The notes: generated by a model not told the origin, from the letters alone. Shown: positions 1 to 11,869, numbered from the stretch's first letter. The stretch: DNA of 64,000 nt from Mycobacteroides sp. LB1 (GCF_013449725.1 NZ_JACCFF010000005.1:248001-312000); one strand, 5' to 3'. Numbers and translations are program-made.

Positions 1-1190
1 GCCTTGGCGCGGTCGGTCTGCGGCGGTTCGTCGACGCAGTTGATGGCGGTTTGCGCGTCCTGTGCGTGGCTGTAGTGACCTTCGTCGTCACGTTTCATGT
101 ACGCGTCGGAAAGCAGCTGCAGAATGTCGCCCCTGCCCTCGCTGAGTTCGCGCAGCGCCTTGGTGAAGGTGTCCCACAGTGTGGGCGAGTACATCACCAT
201 GATGGTGCCGATGATGGCGTCGGCATGAGAGAGACCGCGGCCGTCCCTGGTTTTGACCGGATGCTCGACGAGCGGGTCGACCATGGCCCGGTAGCGGGCC
301 GTCGTCTGCGCCGGATCGGTACCCAGCGGGCAAGTCGGGTTCTTGGTGCAGTCAGCCGCGTAGTTGTCGAATGCCTTTTGGAATCCCGCGATCTGGTCGA
401 TATCGGCCTGGGTTGGATCGGCGTTGGGGTCGATCACGCCGTCAAGGATGAGGGCCCGCACGTTCTGCGGGAACTGCTCGGCATAGGTGGTCCCGATGCG
501 GGTTCCGTACGAGTAGCCCAGGTAGGTGAGTTTGTCGTCGCCGAGCGCCTCGCGCATCCGGTCCATGTCCTTGGCGACATTCACGGTGCCGACATTGGCC
601 AAGAACTCCTTGCCCACCTTGTCCAGGCAGCGCTTCACGAAGTCCTTGGAGTCCTGCTCCATGCGAGCAACACCCTCGGGGCTGTAGTCGGTGTCGTTCT
701 GTGCACGCATCCGATCCACGTCGGCGTCGGTGTTGCATTCGATCGCCGGTGTGGACGAGCCGACCCCGCGCGGATCGAACCCGATGAAATCGAAGCGCTC
801 CCGAATCTCCTTGGGCGCGTGCTTGACGATCTCGATGGCGGCCTCGATACCCGACTGTCCGGGGCCGCCTGGGTTCATCAGCAGCGACCCGATCTTGTTG
901 CCCTTCGCCGGGTACTTGATGATCGCGAGCCGCGCCTTAGCTCCGTCGGGGTTCGCGTAGTCGACGGGAACCTCCAGTTCCGAGCATTGCGTGCTCGCCG
1001 GCACCGTCTGGTTCTCCGGGACAAACTCGCCGCACTCGCCCCAGTTCAGGGTGCCCTGCGACAGGCGCGCGGCCATCGCCTCGCCCTCCACCGAACGCAC
1101 ACAACCAGAGACGACGGCTACCACCGAGGCAAGAGCCAGTAGCGGCAGCAACCCAGAGCGGGCAAACCCACGAAACATCATGTCAGCCAT
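1..1190 (-). CDS. caeA: Secreted lipoprotein serine protease, CaeA/Hip1-like (C-terminus outside window)
   Basis: This is an alpha/beta-hydrolase of the tripeptidyl-aminopeptidase type, probably a cell-envelope protease like M. tuberculosis Hip1 (Rv2224c). The N-terminus has a hydrophobic signal ending in a lipobox (VVSGC). The oxyanion-loop motif NPGGPGQSGI and the nucleophile elbow GYSYGT are visible, as are the family segments GFDPRGVGSS and DGVIDPNADP. About 396 residues are present. The remainder, which should include the catalytic His, runs off the left edge. ATG at 1190 is chosen; an in-frame ATG at 1181 is the alternative. Gene order (caeA near panB) matches M. tuberculosis and supports orthology, although the paralog Rv2223c is similar. 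Confidence 0.85.
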   Translation of the reverse strand, partial: MADMMFRGFARSGLLPLLALASVVAVVSGCVRSVEGEAMAARLSQGTLNWGECGEFVPENQTVPASTQCSELEVPVDYANPDGAKARLAIIKYPAKGNKIGSLLMNPGGPGQSGIEAAIEIVKHAPKEIRERFDFIGFDPRGVGSSTPAIECNTDADVDRMRAQNDTDYSPEGVARMEQDSKDFVKRCLDKVGKEFLANVGTVNVAKDMDRMREALGDDKLTYLGYSYGTRIGTTYAEQFPQNVRALILDGVIDPNADPTQADIDQIAGFQKAFDNYAADCTKNPTCPLGTDPAQTTARYRAMVDPLVEHPVKTRDGRGLSHADAIIGTIMVMYSPTLWDTFTKALRELSEGRGDILQLLSDAYMKRDDEGHYSHAQDAQTAINCVDEPPQTDRAK

Positions 1191-1240
1191 GGTGCCATGA
1201 GCCCGCCAATTCCCCGCTCGCTGCGCTCGTGCCCGCCGGA

Positions 1241-2629
1241 TTAGATGCGAGCCTTCAGCTCCTGCAGCGCCACGCCGAAATCGTCGGTCAGCGTGGACAG
1301 GTCGGGCATCAGATCGGGGCAGGAGATCAGGCCGACGTTGAGCTTCCCGTTCAGCGACATCACCGTGACGGTGAGCGCGGCGCCGTGAAAGATCGGCCCC
1401 AACGGGTACATCCCGATGACCTCGGCGCCCAAGAAATACAGCGGCACTTGTGGTCCCGGCACATTGGAAACCACCAGGTTGTGAATCACCGGGTGGCGGT
1501 CGGCCAACCGGATGCGCGAGTAGACCCGCATCGCGGTTCCGAAGACCGCAGGCGCCGCGAATTGGCTCCAGTCCTGCAGCAGGGTGGCACCCAGCACGGC
1601 GGTGTGTTCCTTGGCGACGTTGTTGGCCTCGGCGATCGCTCTAAGGCGATCGACTGGGTCATTCACGTTGGTTTCCAGACGGGAGAACATGCCCGACACC
1701 TGATTTCGGCCCGGCCGGTCCGACTTCTCGTGCACCGAAACCGGAACCATGGCCACCAACGAGCTCTCCGGGAGCTCGCCCCGATCCTCAAGGTACTTGC
1801 GCAGCGCACCGGCACAGATGGCCATTACGACATCGTTGACCTTGACGTCGAAGTGGTTCTTGACCGCGCGGACGTCCTCGAGGTCCAGCTGGGCGTACCC
1901 GATGTTGCGGCGGCTGGTGATCGTGGAGTTGAAGGAGGTGCGCGGCGCCGAGAAGGGCGCCGTCATCGCCTCGCCGCGCTTCGAGCGTTCCAGCCAGGCC
2001 GGGATGACCCCGATGGTCGCGGGCAGCAGTTTGGCGAACTTCAGTGGCCGCGACGCCCACTTGAGGGCTCCGGTGATCGCGATTTCGAGGCTGTTGGCGC
2101 CGCCCACGCCCGCGGCGGGTTCGGGTGCTTCCGCGTCTGGTTCCAGGCCGCAGAGCGCCGACATCAGGTTGGCGCCGGTAACGCCGTCGACGGAGGCGTG
2201 GTGCATCTTGGTCATAACCACCAGGCGGGTGCCGCCACCGGTCGCTCCGGTTTCAATGACCCACATTTCCCACAGCGGCCGGGCGCGATCCAAGGGCAGT
2301 GAGGCGACGTGTCCGCACATCTCCGCGATCTCGGCCCTGCCTCCGGGTGCGGGCAGGCCGACATGATGCAGGTGCCGGTCGATGTCGAAGTCGTCATCGT
2401 CGACCCACACCGGGTGATCCAGGTTCAGGCGGCTGTCGGCGAGCTTCTCCTTGAAGGACGAGATGCCCTCGACCCGTTCCATCAGCTTCGTCCGTAATTT
2501 CTCGAACGAGTAGCCACCAGGAATGGTTGTGGTGTCTAATTCCAGTACCCCGCACACGTGCATGGGTTGGGTGGGTGTCTCCAGGTAGAGGAAACTGGCG
2601 TCGAGTCCGGAAAGCCGCTGCATGCGCAC
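1241..2629 (-). CDS. Wax ester synthase/diacylglycerol acyltransferase (WS/DGAT)
   Basis: The protein transfers an acyl group from acyl-CoA to a diacylglycerol or fatty alcohol to make storage lipid. It is 462 aa, the usual length for the family. The catalytic motif HHASVDG is at residues 143-149 (HHxxxDG), and the family N-terminus LSGLDASFLYLET and the second conserved segment VSNVPGPQVPLYFLGAEV are present. The start is GTG at 2629, with ATG two codons later as an alternative. Mycobacteria carry many paralogs, so I do not assign a specific tgs number. It lies divergently from panB with about 170 nt between them, and nothing suggests a functional link. Confidence 0.92.
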   Translation of the reverse strand: MRMQRLSGLDASFLYLETPTQPMHVCGVLELDTTTIPGGYSFEKLRTKLMERVEGISSFKEKLADSRLNLDHPVWVDDDDFDIDRHLHHVGLPAPGGRAEIAEMCGHVASLPLDRARPLWEMWVIETGATGGGTRLVVMTKMHHASVDGVTGANLMSALCGLEPDAEAPEPAAGVGGANSLEIAITGALKWASRPLKFAKLLPATIGVIPAWLERSKRGEAMTAPFSAPRTSFNSTITSRRNIGYAQLDLEDVRAVKNHFDVKVNDVVMAICAGALRKYLEDRGELPESSLVAMVPVSVHEKSDRPGRNQVSGMFSRLETNVNDPVDRLRAIAEANNVAKEHTAVLGATLLQDWSQFAAPAVFGTAMRVYSRIRLADRHPVIHNLVVSNVPGPQVPLYFLGAEVIGMYPLGPIFHGAALTVTVMSLNGKLNVGLISCPDLMPDLSTLTDDFGVALQELKARI

Positions 2630-2801
2630 AGGCTAGGCGAGCCGGGTATTCTGTCGTGACCAAATGCCGTGACTGCCGGTGTGATCAAATCCACCCTCTC
2701 TGTTATTCACCTCATCGCCACGCAGTGGCAGACTGAAGATCGTTAGAAACCCAGGGACCCAGACGGGCCTTGAGGAATTCGATCGATGAGGTGACTCATT
2801 C

Positions 2802-3656
2802 ATGTCCGAGATGTCCGAATCTGCCTTGTATGGCGCTGCTTCCGACACGGAGCGCAAACCCCGCGTTAAGACCCGCGCGCACCACTTGCAGAAGTGGAAG
2901 GCCGAGGGCCACAAGTGGTCGATGCTCACCGCGTACGACTACTCCACCGCCCGCGTATTCAACGATGCCGGGATTCCCGTTCTGCTGGTCGGGGATTCGG
3001 CCGCGAACGTGATCTACGGGTACGACACCACCGTGCCGATCACGGCCGACGAGCTGATTCCATTGGCGCGCGGTGTGGTTCGCGGCGCCACCGAGGCGCT
3101 GGTGATCGCCGACCTGCCCTTCGGTTCCTACGAAGGTGGCGCTGCTCAGGCTCTCGCAACGGCCACCCGCTTCATGAAAGAAGCCGGCGTGCATGCGGTG
3201 AAACTTGAAGGCGGAGAACGGGTTGCCGAGCAGATCGCCACGCTGACCGCCGCCGGGATTCCGGTGGTCGCGCATATCGGGTTCACCCCGCAGAGCGTGA
3301 ACGGCCTTGGCGGATACCGGGTTCAGGGCCGCGATGACGCCGCCGAGCAGCTCGTCGCCGATGCAATCGCCGTGCAGGAGGCCGGTGCGATCGCCGTCGT
3401 GATGGAAATGGTGCCCGCGGACCTGGCAACGCAGATCACCGGCAAGCTCACCATCCCCACCGTGGGTATCGGCGCGGGCAAGGACTGCGATGCCCAAGTG
3501 CTGGTGTGGCAGGACATGGCCGGGATGACCAGCGGCAAGACCGCCAAGTTCGTCAGACAGTTCGGTCAGGTCGGCGCGGAGCTACGCAAGGCCGCCGAGC
3601 AGTATGCCGATGAGGTGGCTCGCGGCGTATTTCCCGCCCCCGAGCACTCGTACTGA
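2802..3656 (+). CDS. panB: 3-methyl-2-oxobutanoate hydroxymethyltransferase
   Basis: PanB makes ketopantoate from alpha-ketoisovalerate and methylene-tetrahydrofolate, the first committed step of pantothenate and CoA synthesis. The 284-aa protein shows the family segments MLTAYDYSTARVFNDAG, LVGDSAANVIYGYDTT (metal-binding Asp), VKLEGGERV, HIGFTPQSVNGLGGYRVQG and EMVPADLA with the catalytic Glu. The ATG at 2802 gives the normal mycobacterial N-terminal extension ahead of the barrel. It is monocistronic, between a divergent WS/DGAT gene and a convergent FAAL gene. M. tuberculosis panB (Rv2225) has the same position next to caeA. Confidence 0.97.
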   Translation: MSEMSESALYGAASDTERKPRVKTRAHHLQKWKAEGHKWSMLTAYDYSTARVFNDAGIPVLLVGDSAANVIYGYDTTVPITADELIPLARGVVRGATEALVIADLPFGSYEGGAAQALATATRFMKEAGVHAVKLEGGERVAEQIATLTAAGIPVVAHIGFTPQSVNGLGGYRVQGRDDAAEQLVADAIAVQEAGAIAVVMEMVPADLATQITGKLTIPTVGIGAGKDCDAQVLVWQDMAGMTSGKTAKFVRQFGQVGAELRKAAEQYADEVARGVFPAPEHSY

Positions 3657-3674
3657 AGTTCTTCGTCGGAAACT

Positions 3675-5507
<1,833 letters not shown>

Positions 5508-5646
5508 GGTGACCTCGGTCTAGCTGTGGATACGGCTGGCGTCCCATGAGGGGACGATACCGACCACAGAACACCAACACCCGGCACCACACGCGGTGCG
5601 CAACGAATATCGCGTTCCAAACCGATACCCCGACCTTATGAGAACC

Positions 5647-5661
5647 CTAAGAGAATCTTAG
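5647..5661. promoter_or_regulatory. Perfect 15-bp inverted repeat (CTAAGA-GAA-TCTTAG)
   Basis: The palindrome sits in the 269-bp divergent intergenic region between the FAAL gene (ends its 5' side at 5507) and the CYTH/CHAD gene (starts 5777). It could be an operator for one of them. There is no adjacent regulator gene, and the palindrome alone is weak evidence. Confidence 0.25.
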
Positions 5662-5776
5662 ATTACCCCGTGACGAGTCGTGACCATTGTTTACCTGAAT
5701 GTGGCACCGTGTCGCGTAATCGTCTCGCCCGCGCACCCGAGCATCCCGTCCCTTCGACCGTCAGGGCACACATTTC

Positions 5777-7261
5777 ATGCCATCTCAACACGTCGAGGTC
5801 GAGCGAAAGTTCGACGTCACGGACGCGACGATCAATCCGTCATTCGACGGAATCTCCGCCGTCACTCATGTGGAGCAGCAGCCCCAGCAACATTTGGACG
5901 CCGTGTACTTTGACACACCCGACAAGCGGCTGGCTCAACATCGCATAACCTTGCGTCGCCGCACCGGCGGTACCGACGCGGGATGGCATGTGAAGCTGCC
6001 TGCGGGGCCGGATACCCGAACCGAGCTACGTCTGCCCCTCGAGAGTAATGACGCGGATTCCCTTGCAGTCCCGGAAGAACTGCGTGACACCGTGCTCGCG
6101 GTGGTGCGCGAGAACGAGTTGGCTCCTGTCGCACGTATCAGTACCGCCCGCACGGTGCTGATACTGATCGGCGCGGACGGTGAGCAGCTCGCGGAATTCT
6201 GCGATGACCACGTGACCGCGGCCCGGCTGGTGGGCCAGGACTCCGATGAGGAGGGCTCCGAGCAGAGCTGGCGGGAATGGGAGCTGGAGCTGTCGGTTTC
6301 CGGCGACACCGCACTGTTCGACCGGGTCACCGCACGCCTACTCGACGCCGGTGCGGCCCCTGCTGGCCATGGTTCCAAGCTGGCCCGGGTTCTTGACGTG
6401 CCCGAACGCGAGCGCCCCCAAGGAACCGACTCGATCCAGCGGGCACTGCTCGAACAGCTGGACCAGCTACAGGGCTGGGACCGCGCGGTCCGGGTGGACA
6501 CCGATGATTCGGTGCACCAGATGCGCGTCACCATCCGGCGCATCCGCAGCCTGTTGCAGTCGAATCCAGAGCGCTTCGGCCTGGACACGAATCCCGAGCC
6601 GCTCGACGAGCTCCGTCTACTGGCTAACATCCTCGGGGTGGCGCGTGACGCCGAGGTGCTCGCACAGCGGTACGAATCTGCACTCGCCGAGATCCCCGAG
6701 GAGCTGATTCGCGGCCCGGTGCATGAACGGCTGGTGGATGCGGCCAGGGAGCGGTACGACAACGGATTACACCGGTCCCTCGCGGCGATGCGCAGTCATC
6801 GCTATTTCCGGCTGCTCGATTCCTTGGACACGCTGGTAGCTTCCGCGGGCCCGGCACCGGGCACCCATCATTCGGATGAGGGCGGCTCGCTCGATGCTGC
6901 GTACCGCAAGTTGCGCCGTGCGGCGCGGGCGGCGGCGCGCGCCGAGGGCGAGTATCGCGATGAGGCGTTGCACCGGATCCGCAAGTCGGCCAAGCGCCTG
7001 CGCTATGTGGCCAGCGCGGAGGGCGCCAAGCGAATCGCCCAAGCAGCCAAGGATATTCAGGAGCTGCTGGGTGAGCATCAGGACAGCGTGGTGAGCCGCA
7101 CCTATGTGGCCACGCAGGCCGCCGAGGCGCACACCGCCGGTGAGGACACCTTCACGTACGGGGTGCTGTACCAGCGTGACCACGATGCGGCCGAATCCGC
7201 ACGCCACCAGGTGGAGACGACACTCAAGGCGCTCCGTAGGGCCGTGCGCTACAAGAAGTGA
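5777..7261 (+). CDS. CYTH-CHAD domain protein
   Basis: This is a 494-aa protein, orthologous by position to Rv2226. The N-terminal CYTH domain (about residues 1-200) has the signature ExExK near the start (VEVERKFDV) and acts on triphosphates or binds polyphosphate in this family. The C-terminal CHAD domain (about residues 215-490) is a helical, His-rich, probable polyphosphate-binding module; its conserved blocks VHQMRVTIRRIRSLL and LHRIRKSAKRLRYV are clear. The substrate cannot be read from sequence. It ends one base before the convergent RNB gene begins. Confidence 0.9.
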   Translation: MPSQHVEVERKFDVTDATINPSFDGISAVTHVEQQPQQHLDAVYFDTPDKRLAQHRITLRRRTGGTDAGWHVKLPAGPDTRTELRLPLESNDADSLAVPEELRDTVLAVVRENELAPVARISTARTVLILIGADGEQLAEFCDDHVTAARLVGQDSDEEGSEQSWREWELELSVSGDTALFDRVTARLLDAGAAPAGHGSKLARVLDVPERERPQGTDSIQRALLEQLDQLQGWDRAVRVDTDDSVHQMRVTIRRIRSLLQSNPERFGLDTNPEPLDELRLLANILGVARDAEVLAQRYESALAEIPEELIRGPVHERLVDAARERYDNGLHRSLAAMRSHRYFRLLDSLDTLVASAGPAPGTHHSDEGGSLDAAYRKLRRAARAAARAEGEYRDEALHRIRKSAKRLRYVASAEGAKRIAQAAKDIQELLGEHQDSVVSRTYVATQAAEAHTAGEDTFTYGVLYQRDHDAAESARHQVETTLKALRRAVRYKK

Positions 7262-8689
7262 TCAGCTGCCGTCGGCCGGAAAGCCGAAGAGCACGGTCCG
7301 GCTGTCCGGATCTGCTTCACGCAGGCTGAGTTTGGCCCGCTGACCCTCGGGCGGATCGCCTTCACAGCGGGCCAGGATTGGCGGATCGGTCACGAAAACC
7401 TCTGCGGGCCGCTTCTTTTCGGCACCCCGGAGCACCGCCGAATCAAAGGTCTGGCCCTTCTGCGGGGCGAGCACCGTGGCCTCGGTGAGGTCCACACAGG
7501 CCTTTTCCACCTTGTTGGCCAAGGTGTTCGAGCTCAGCAGCGACGATCTGGCGTCGGCAAGACCATCACGTGCCCATTGCGGGACCGGCGTGCCTGCGGA
7601 TAGCGCCAGGCAGATTTCGGTGGCGAATCGATCCCCCAACCTGCGCAGTGGCGCGGTCACGTGTGCGTAGGGGGCGGCGATGCCCGCATGCTGGGCGGCC
7701 TGATCATCCGGGCGGTTTCCGTCGAAGACCAGGTAGGAAGCACCCCGCAGGAGTGTGGTGGCCTGTGTCATCATCGCCAATGTGGTTGTGGCGCAGGGGT
7801 CCAACGCGGCGAGCTGCGACCCTATCGGAATGTCGTTTACCCAGGGCAGTCCGAGCGCGTCGGCGGTGCGACGCATCCACCGACGCGCATCACCGTCCGC
7901 GGGCGGCAGCGTGCGCAGAATGCCGACATCGCCGTCGAGCATGATCTGCGCCGCGCAGATCCCGGTGAGCAGGGATATTTGCGCGTTCCAGCCGTCGGTT
8001 TCGGTACGGGCCTCGATGGCGAGTTCCCACTCGCCACTGCGGCCGCGCACCACTTCCTGGGACGGGAGGTTCAGTTCGATAGCACCCCTGGCCAGTCCGA
8101 GATCTCTTCTCTTGCGGCCAAATTCAGCGAGTACAGTGATGGCGGGGTGCGAGTGTCCGGCATCCGCGGCGTCCTGAGCTTCCCGGTAGGTCAACTGCAG
8201 TACCGATTTCACGAGGGCGCGCTGGACGCTCCAGTTGACCGGGTTGGCGTCGTCATCGGTTTCGATGCGCCATAGCGCGGCGGGTCGAATCTCGTTGGGC
8301 AGCAAGCTCGCCGAACCTTCGGAGAACACCGAGGGGTGTAGCGGCACCGAACCGTCGGGCAGGTAGATGGTCTCGCCCCGTTGGCGTGCCTCGAGGTCCA
8401 ACGCGCTGCCGGGTTCAATCTGCGCGGCGACATCGGCGATGGCGTAGTGCAGCACATAACCATTGGTGGTGCGTTCCAGGTGCAGGGCCTGATCCAGATC
8501 ACGCGACCCGGGCGGGTCGATGGTGACCAGCCCCAGGTCGGTGCGGTCGACGCGCTCACCGTGGTGACGGTCGACGGCCTGTTCGGCATCGCGCTGTACG
8601 TCGGAACCGAATTCGGCCGGAAGCGCGAACTCCGTACGGATGCCGTCGAAACTGAGGTCGCGGGCGACCAGTCGCTTCAACGTCACCAC
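7262..8689 (-). CDS. RNB-domain ribonuclease (RNase II family)
   Basis: This is a probable 3'-5' exoribonuclease. The RNB catalytic block reads TIDPPGSRDLDQAL: the first three acidic residues of the RNase II site are present, but the position of the fourth (Asp210 in E. coli) is Gln. Downstream segments HYAIADVAAQI, YLPDGSVPLHP and YAHVTAPLRRLGDRFA are typical of the family. The best start is the GTG pair at 8689/8686. A longer open frame runs upstream, but it would read through the 3' end of rnpB. The start lies only 16 nt after rnpB on the same strand with no obvious ribosome-binding site, so co-transcription with rnpB is possible. Confidence 0.85.
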   Translation of the reverse strand: MVTLKRLVARDLSFDGIRTEFALPAEFGSDVQRDAEQAVDRHHGERVDRTDLGLVTIDPPGSRDLDQALHLERTTNGYVLHYAIADVAAQIEPGSALDLEARQRGETIYLPDGSVPLHPSVFSEGSASLLPNEIRPAALWRIETDDDANPVNWSVQRALVKSVLQLTYREAQDAADAGHSHPAITVLAEFGRKRRDLGLARGAIELNLPSQEVVRGRSGEWELAIEARTETDGWNAQISLLTGICAAQIMLDGDVGILRTLPPADGDARRWMRRTADALGLPWVNDIPIGSQLAALDPCATTTLAMMTQATTLLRGASYLVFDGNRPDDQAAQHAGIAAPYAHVTAPLRRLGDRFATEICLALSAGTPVPQWARDGLADARSSLLSSNTLANKVEKACVDLTEATVLAPQKGQTFDSAVLRGAEKKRPAEVFVTDPPILARCEGDPPEGQRAKLSLREADPDSRTVLFGFPADGS

Positions 8690-8705
8690 GTCAGGGTAGT
8701 GCGAG

Positions 8706-9132
<427 letters not shown>

Positions 9133-9164
9133 GCGGTCATCTTACTCGTGACAAGCTCATCACC

Positions 9165-9548
9165 ATGACGACAACGGCTCGGCTGGGCGCAATATCGATC
9201 GACTGTTCCGATCCAGCGGCGCTGGCCGGGTTCTACCAGCAGGTTCTTGACCTGGAGATTTTGTTCGAGAGCCCGGATATGGTCGCCTTGAAGGGCGCAG
9301 CCCTATTGCTGACGTTCCAGCGGGTGGCCGACCATCAGCCGCCGCAGTGGCCAGCAGGTGCGGTGCCGAAACAACTACACCTCGAGCTGGCAGCCGCAGA
9401 CCTGGATGCCGAAGAGGCGCGCATCCTCGGCCTCGGCGCCACCAAGGCCGAAGTTCAACCCAATTCTGCCGGCTGGCGGGTGCTGATCGACCCGGCCGGT
9501 CACCCATTCTGCATCACCAACCTCATCCCAGAGGGCACCTATTCATGA
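9165..9548 (+). CDS. VOC (glyoxalase/bleomycin-resistance fold) protein
   Basis: A 127-aa single VOC-repeat protein (LGAISIDCSDPAALAGFYQQVL... WRVLIDPAGHPFCI). Such proteins bind a metal and act as small-molecule lyases, dioxygenases or sequestration proteins; the substrate is unknown. The stop overlaps the start of the AraC-type gene by 4 nt (ATGA), so the two are translationally coupled and the regulator may sense a related molecule. Confidence 0.85.
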   Translation: MTTTARLGAISIDCSDPAALAGFYQQVLDLEILFESPDMVALKGAALLLTFQRVADHQPPQWPAGAVPKQLHLELAAADLDAEEARILGLGATKAEVQPNSAGWRVLIDPAGHPFCITNLIPEGTYS

Positions 9549-9985
9549 CTCAGGCGCCGCCGGCGCGATATCTACTCCGGGCCAAGGACCTGGTGGATTC
9601 GCGGTACGCCGATGACATCACCGTCACGGATCTGGCCACGGCCGCGGGGCTGTCCCGCGCACACTTCAGCCGAATGTTCAGTCGGACGTTCGGAGAGTCG
9701 CCGCACGCGTATCTGCAATCGCGACGGCTGGAGCGGGCGGCCGCGCTACTGCGGTACACCGATCACTCCGTTGCCGATATCTGTGTGGAGGTCGGCCTGC
9801 GCAGCGTCGGGTCATTTACCTCGACATTCACCCGCACCTTCGGCGTGTCCCCCACCGTCTATCGGGCGAGCATGCCGCCCGCGTCGACCTATGCCCGAGT
9901 GCCCGGCTGCATCCTGCGCATGCGCACCAGGCCGGATATGAAAACAGCACATATGGAGAAGACGGATGCCCTCGTGCGGCTCTAG
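9545..9985 (+). CDS. AraC/XylS-type transcriptional regulator
   Basis: This 146-aa protein consists almost wholly of the AraC DNA-binding domain. The first helix-turn-helix is ITVTDLATAAGLSRAHFSRMF. The second is VADICVEVGLRSVGSFTSTF, followed by the characteristic GVSPTVYR. There is no separate ligand-binding domain. It lies between two VOC genes, overlapping the first and 9 nt before the second, so it is probably an autoregulated three-gene unit. Confidence 0.88.
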   Translation: MTQAPPARYLLRAKDLVDSRYADDITVTDLATAAGLSRAHFSRMFSRTFGESPHAYLQSRRLERAAALLRYTDHSVADICVEVGLRSVGSFTSTFTRTFGVSPTVYRASMPPASTYARVPGCILRMRTRPDMKTAHMEKTDALVRL

Positions 9986-9994
9986 CGTGGGCGC

Positions 9995-10414
9995 ATGGCG
10001 AAAATCGGCAGTGTGCAATTGTGGGTTCACGACCAGGAGGCCGCGCTGGCGTTCTGGACGGAAAAGGTTGGCTTTGAAGTCCGTTCGGATGTGAGCATGC
10101 CGGAGCTGGGCGACTTCCGTTGGCTGGCGGTGGGTCCGCCCGGACAGCCCGATGTGGACATTGTGTTGATGGCGGTGCCCGGTGAACCGGTGATGGATGA
10201 GCCGACCCGCCAGTCGGTGCTCGACCTGGCCGCCAAGGGATTCGCGGGCACCGTGTTTCTCACCACCGATGATTGCAAGAAGTCCTACGAGGAGATGTCG
10301 GCGCGCGGCCTCGAATTCGCCGAGAAGCCCGAAACACGGCCCTACGGAATAGATTCGGCGTTCCGCGACCCATCCGGCAATCACATCCGAATGGTGGAGC
10401 GCAGCATTTACTAG
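9995..10414 (+). CDS. VOC family protein
   Basis: A 139-aa VOC domain (IGSVQLWVHDQEAALAFWTEKVGFEVRSD at the start, IDSAFRDPSGNHIRMVE at the end), of the PhnB/glyoxalase-like type often paired with an AraC regulator. It starts 9 nt after the regulator gene. The substrate is unknown. Confidence 0.85.
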   Translation: MAKIGSVQLWVHDQEAALAFWTEKVGFEVRSDVSMPELGDFRWLAVGPPGQPDVDIVLMAVPGEPVMDEPTRQSVLDLAAKGFAGTVFLTTDDCKKSYEEMSARGLEFAEKPETRPYGIDSAFRDPSGNHIRMVERSIY

Positions 10415-10466
10415 CTCCTTCTCGAGATCTAGGGACTGAATGGTCGTCGTCGTGCAACGATGAGGC

Positions 10467-11387
10467 ATGAACGGTGCCAACAGGCCGCTCATTCGAGTGG
10501 CCGGGCTCATCGTCCTTGTCGCGCTATCGGTCGTCGCCCTGCGCAGCTATCTGCCGGACGCGAAGGCACTCCCTCAACCCGAACAACCTCGGGATGAGGT
10601 TCACTCAATAGCCTTGCAGCTCTTGCTATGTGGTGCCCTATCCATTCTCATACTGCTGAGCCTTCGTCGGCGACGCCAGCAGCCAGCGCTCGCCGCGGGC
10701 CCGTCGTATTTGCGGTTGCGGGGTCTGAGCCGACGCGAAGCGATCATCGCCCTCGTGGGCACGCTTCTCCTGGTCGGCGCGCTCTGGACGTCGCTCTATC
10801 TGACCAGGCCAACGGGGGAAAATCCCGTGCGGGAGCCGGCCTCAAGTACCTCGGAACCGAGGCGGGCAGATAGCACCGAGCCGCGTCAGGCCCCACGCGC
10901 CAAACCCGAACGGGAGCAGCCCGACACGCCACTGTTGATCCTCGGCGCGGTGTTGGTCGGTATGGCCGTCATGGTCCTTGTGTTGAGGGGGCGCGCGCCG
11001 GACGCCGCCGTCGGCGGCATTGCTCAATCCGCGGCACCCGAAGGCGCTGATACGACGTCCGGATCCCTGGCCCATCTCGTTGAGCTCGGCCTCGCTGAGG
11101 TCGCCGAACCGGGGCGCGATCCGCGCGCATCGATCATTGCGTGTTACGCGGCAATGGAGCAGGGACTCACCGCGGCACCCGATGCGGCACCACTCGCGTC
11201 AGACACCCCATCGGAAGTCTTGCAGCGGGCAGTCCATATCGGTGCACTCCAGTCCCACGCGGGCACACAGCTTGTCTCACTCTTCTCGGAAGCTCGATTC
11301 AGCCCGCACCAGATGACCCAAACCGACCGCGAATCCGCCGCGCGGTGGCTGCAAACCGTGTTGGACGACCTTCGGAGCAGACAGTGA
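10467..11387 (+). CDS. Membrane protein with C-terminal DUF4129 domain
   Basis: This is the first gene of a five-gene operon. The 306-aa protein has a membrane segment at about residues 10-25 and further ones near 50, 90 and 155. Its C-terminal cytosolic region (about 190-306: ASIIACYAAMEQGL...TPSEVLQRA...LFSEARFS) fits DUF4129. DUF4129 proteins accompany MoxR ATPases and DUF58 proteins. The role is probably in assembly or quality control of an envelope complex; this is inferred from company only. It overlaps the next gene by 4 nt (GTGA). Confidence 0.8.
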   Translation: MNGANRPLIRVAGLIVLVALSVVALRSYLPDAKALPQPEQPRDEVHSIALQLLLCGALSILILLSLRRRRQQPALAAGPSYLRLRGLSRREAIIALVGTLLLVGALWTSLYLTRPTGENPVREPASSTSEPRRADSTEPRQAPRAKPEREQPDTPLLILGAVLVGMAVMVLVLRGRAPDAAVGGIAQSAAPEGADTTSGSLAHLVELGLAEVAEPGRDPRASIIACYAAMEQGLTAAPDAAPLASDTPSEVLQRAVHIGALQSHAGTQLVSLFSEARFSPHQMTQTDRESAARWLQTVLDDLRSRQ

Positions 11388-11869
11388 AATGGCTGGTGCC
11401 GGCCGCGCTGCTGCTGGTGATCGTGACCGAGGCGAGTGTGGCTGCGACCCCGCTGCGCGCGCTCACCCTTCCGGTCACCGGCGTTGTTGTGGCCGTCGCG
11501 CTGTACTTGCTGTGGACGCAGGTGCGAATCCCACCTGACCCCAAGCCCTTGGACGCGCTAGGCCCCCAGGCGGATGAGACGTTGCAGCGATGGCTTGCCC
11601 GCGCCGAGGCGAGGATCAGTTGGGCCGAACGGACCCGTGGCGATTGGGATCGGCACCTGCGTCCGCTCATCGCGGCGGACTTCCAGACGGCGGCGGGTCA
11701 GCGCCAGTCCAAAGATCGAGCTGCGCTCGCCGCGACCGGTCGCATGACATTTGGCCCCGAGTTATGGCTCTGGGTCGATCCGAATGGCGCGTCGTACGCG
11801 GACCGCGCTGATCCCGCTCCCGGCCGCGCCGTACTGCAGTCGATACTCGAACGATTGGAACAGATGTGA
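11384..11869 (+). CDS. Small membrane protein of the MoxR-DUF58 operon
   Basis: A 161-aa protein with two adjacent N-terminal hydrophobic segments (about residues 3-20 and 27-45), then a soluble helical domain (WLARAEARISWAERTRGDW). The GTG at 11384 is chosen because it overlaps the previous stop (GTGA) and removes an artificial upstream extension. It is second in the operon, with a 4-nt overlap to moxR. I recognise no domain; proteins of this size and layout are common in mycobacterial MoxR loci. Confidence 0.8.
   Translation: MKWLVPAALLLVIVTEASVAATPLRALTLPVTGVVVAVALYLLWTQVRIPPDPKPLDALGPQADETLQRWLARAEARISWAERTRGDWDRHLRPLIAADFQTAAGQRQSKDRAALAATGRMTFGPELWLWVDPNGASYADRADPAPGRAVLQSILERLEQM

Noticed and set aside
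51..2302. Long plus-strand open frames opposite the protease and WS/DGAT genes
   Set aside because: They are high-GC shadows of clear minus-strand genes and show no family features.
11141..11383. Upstream extension of the second MoxR-operon gene
   Set aside because: It overlaps the DUF4129 gene in another frame; the GTGA overlap at 11384 gives a natural start.
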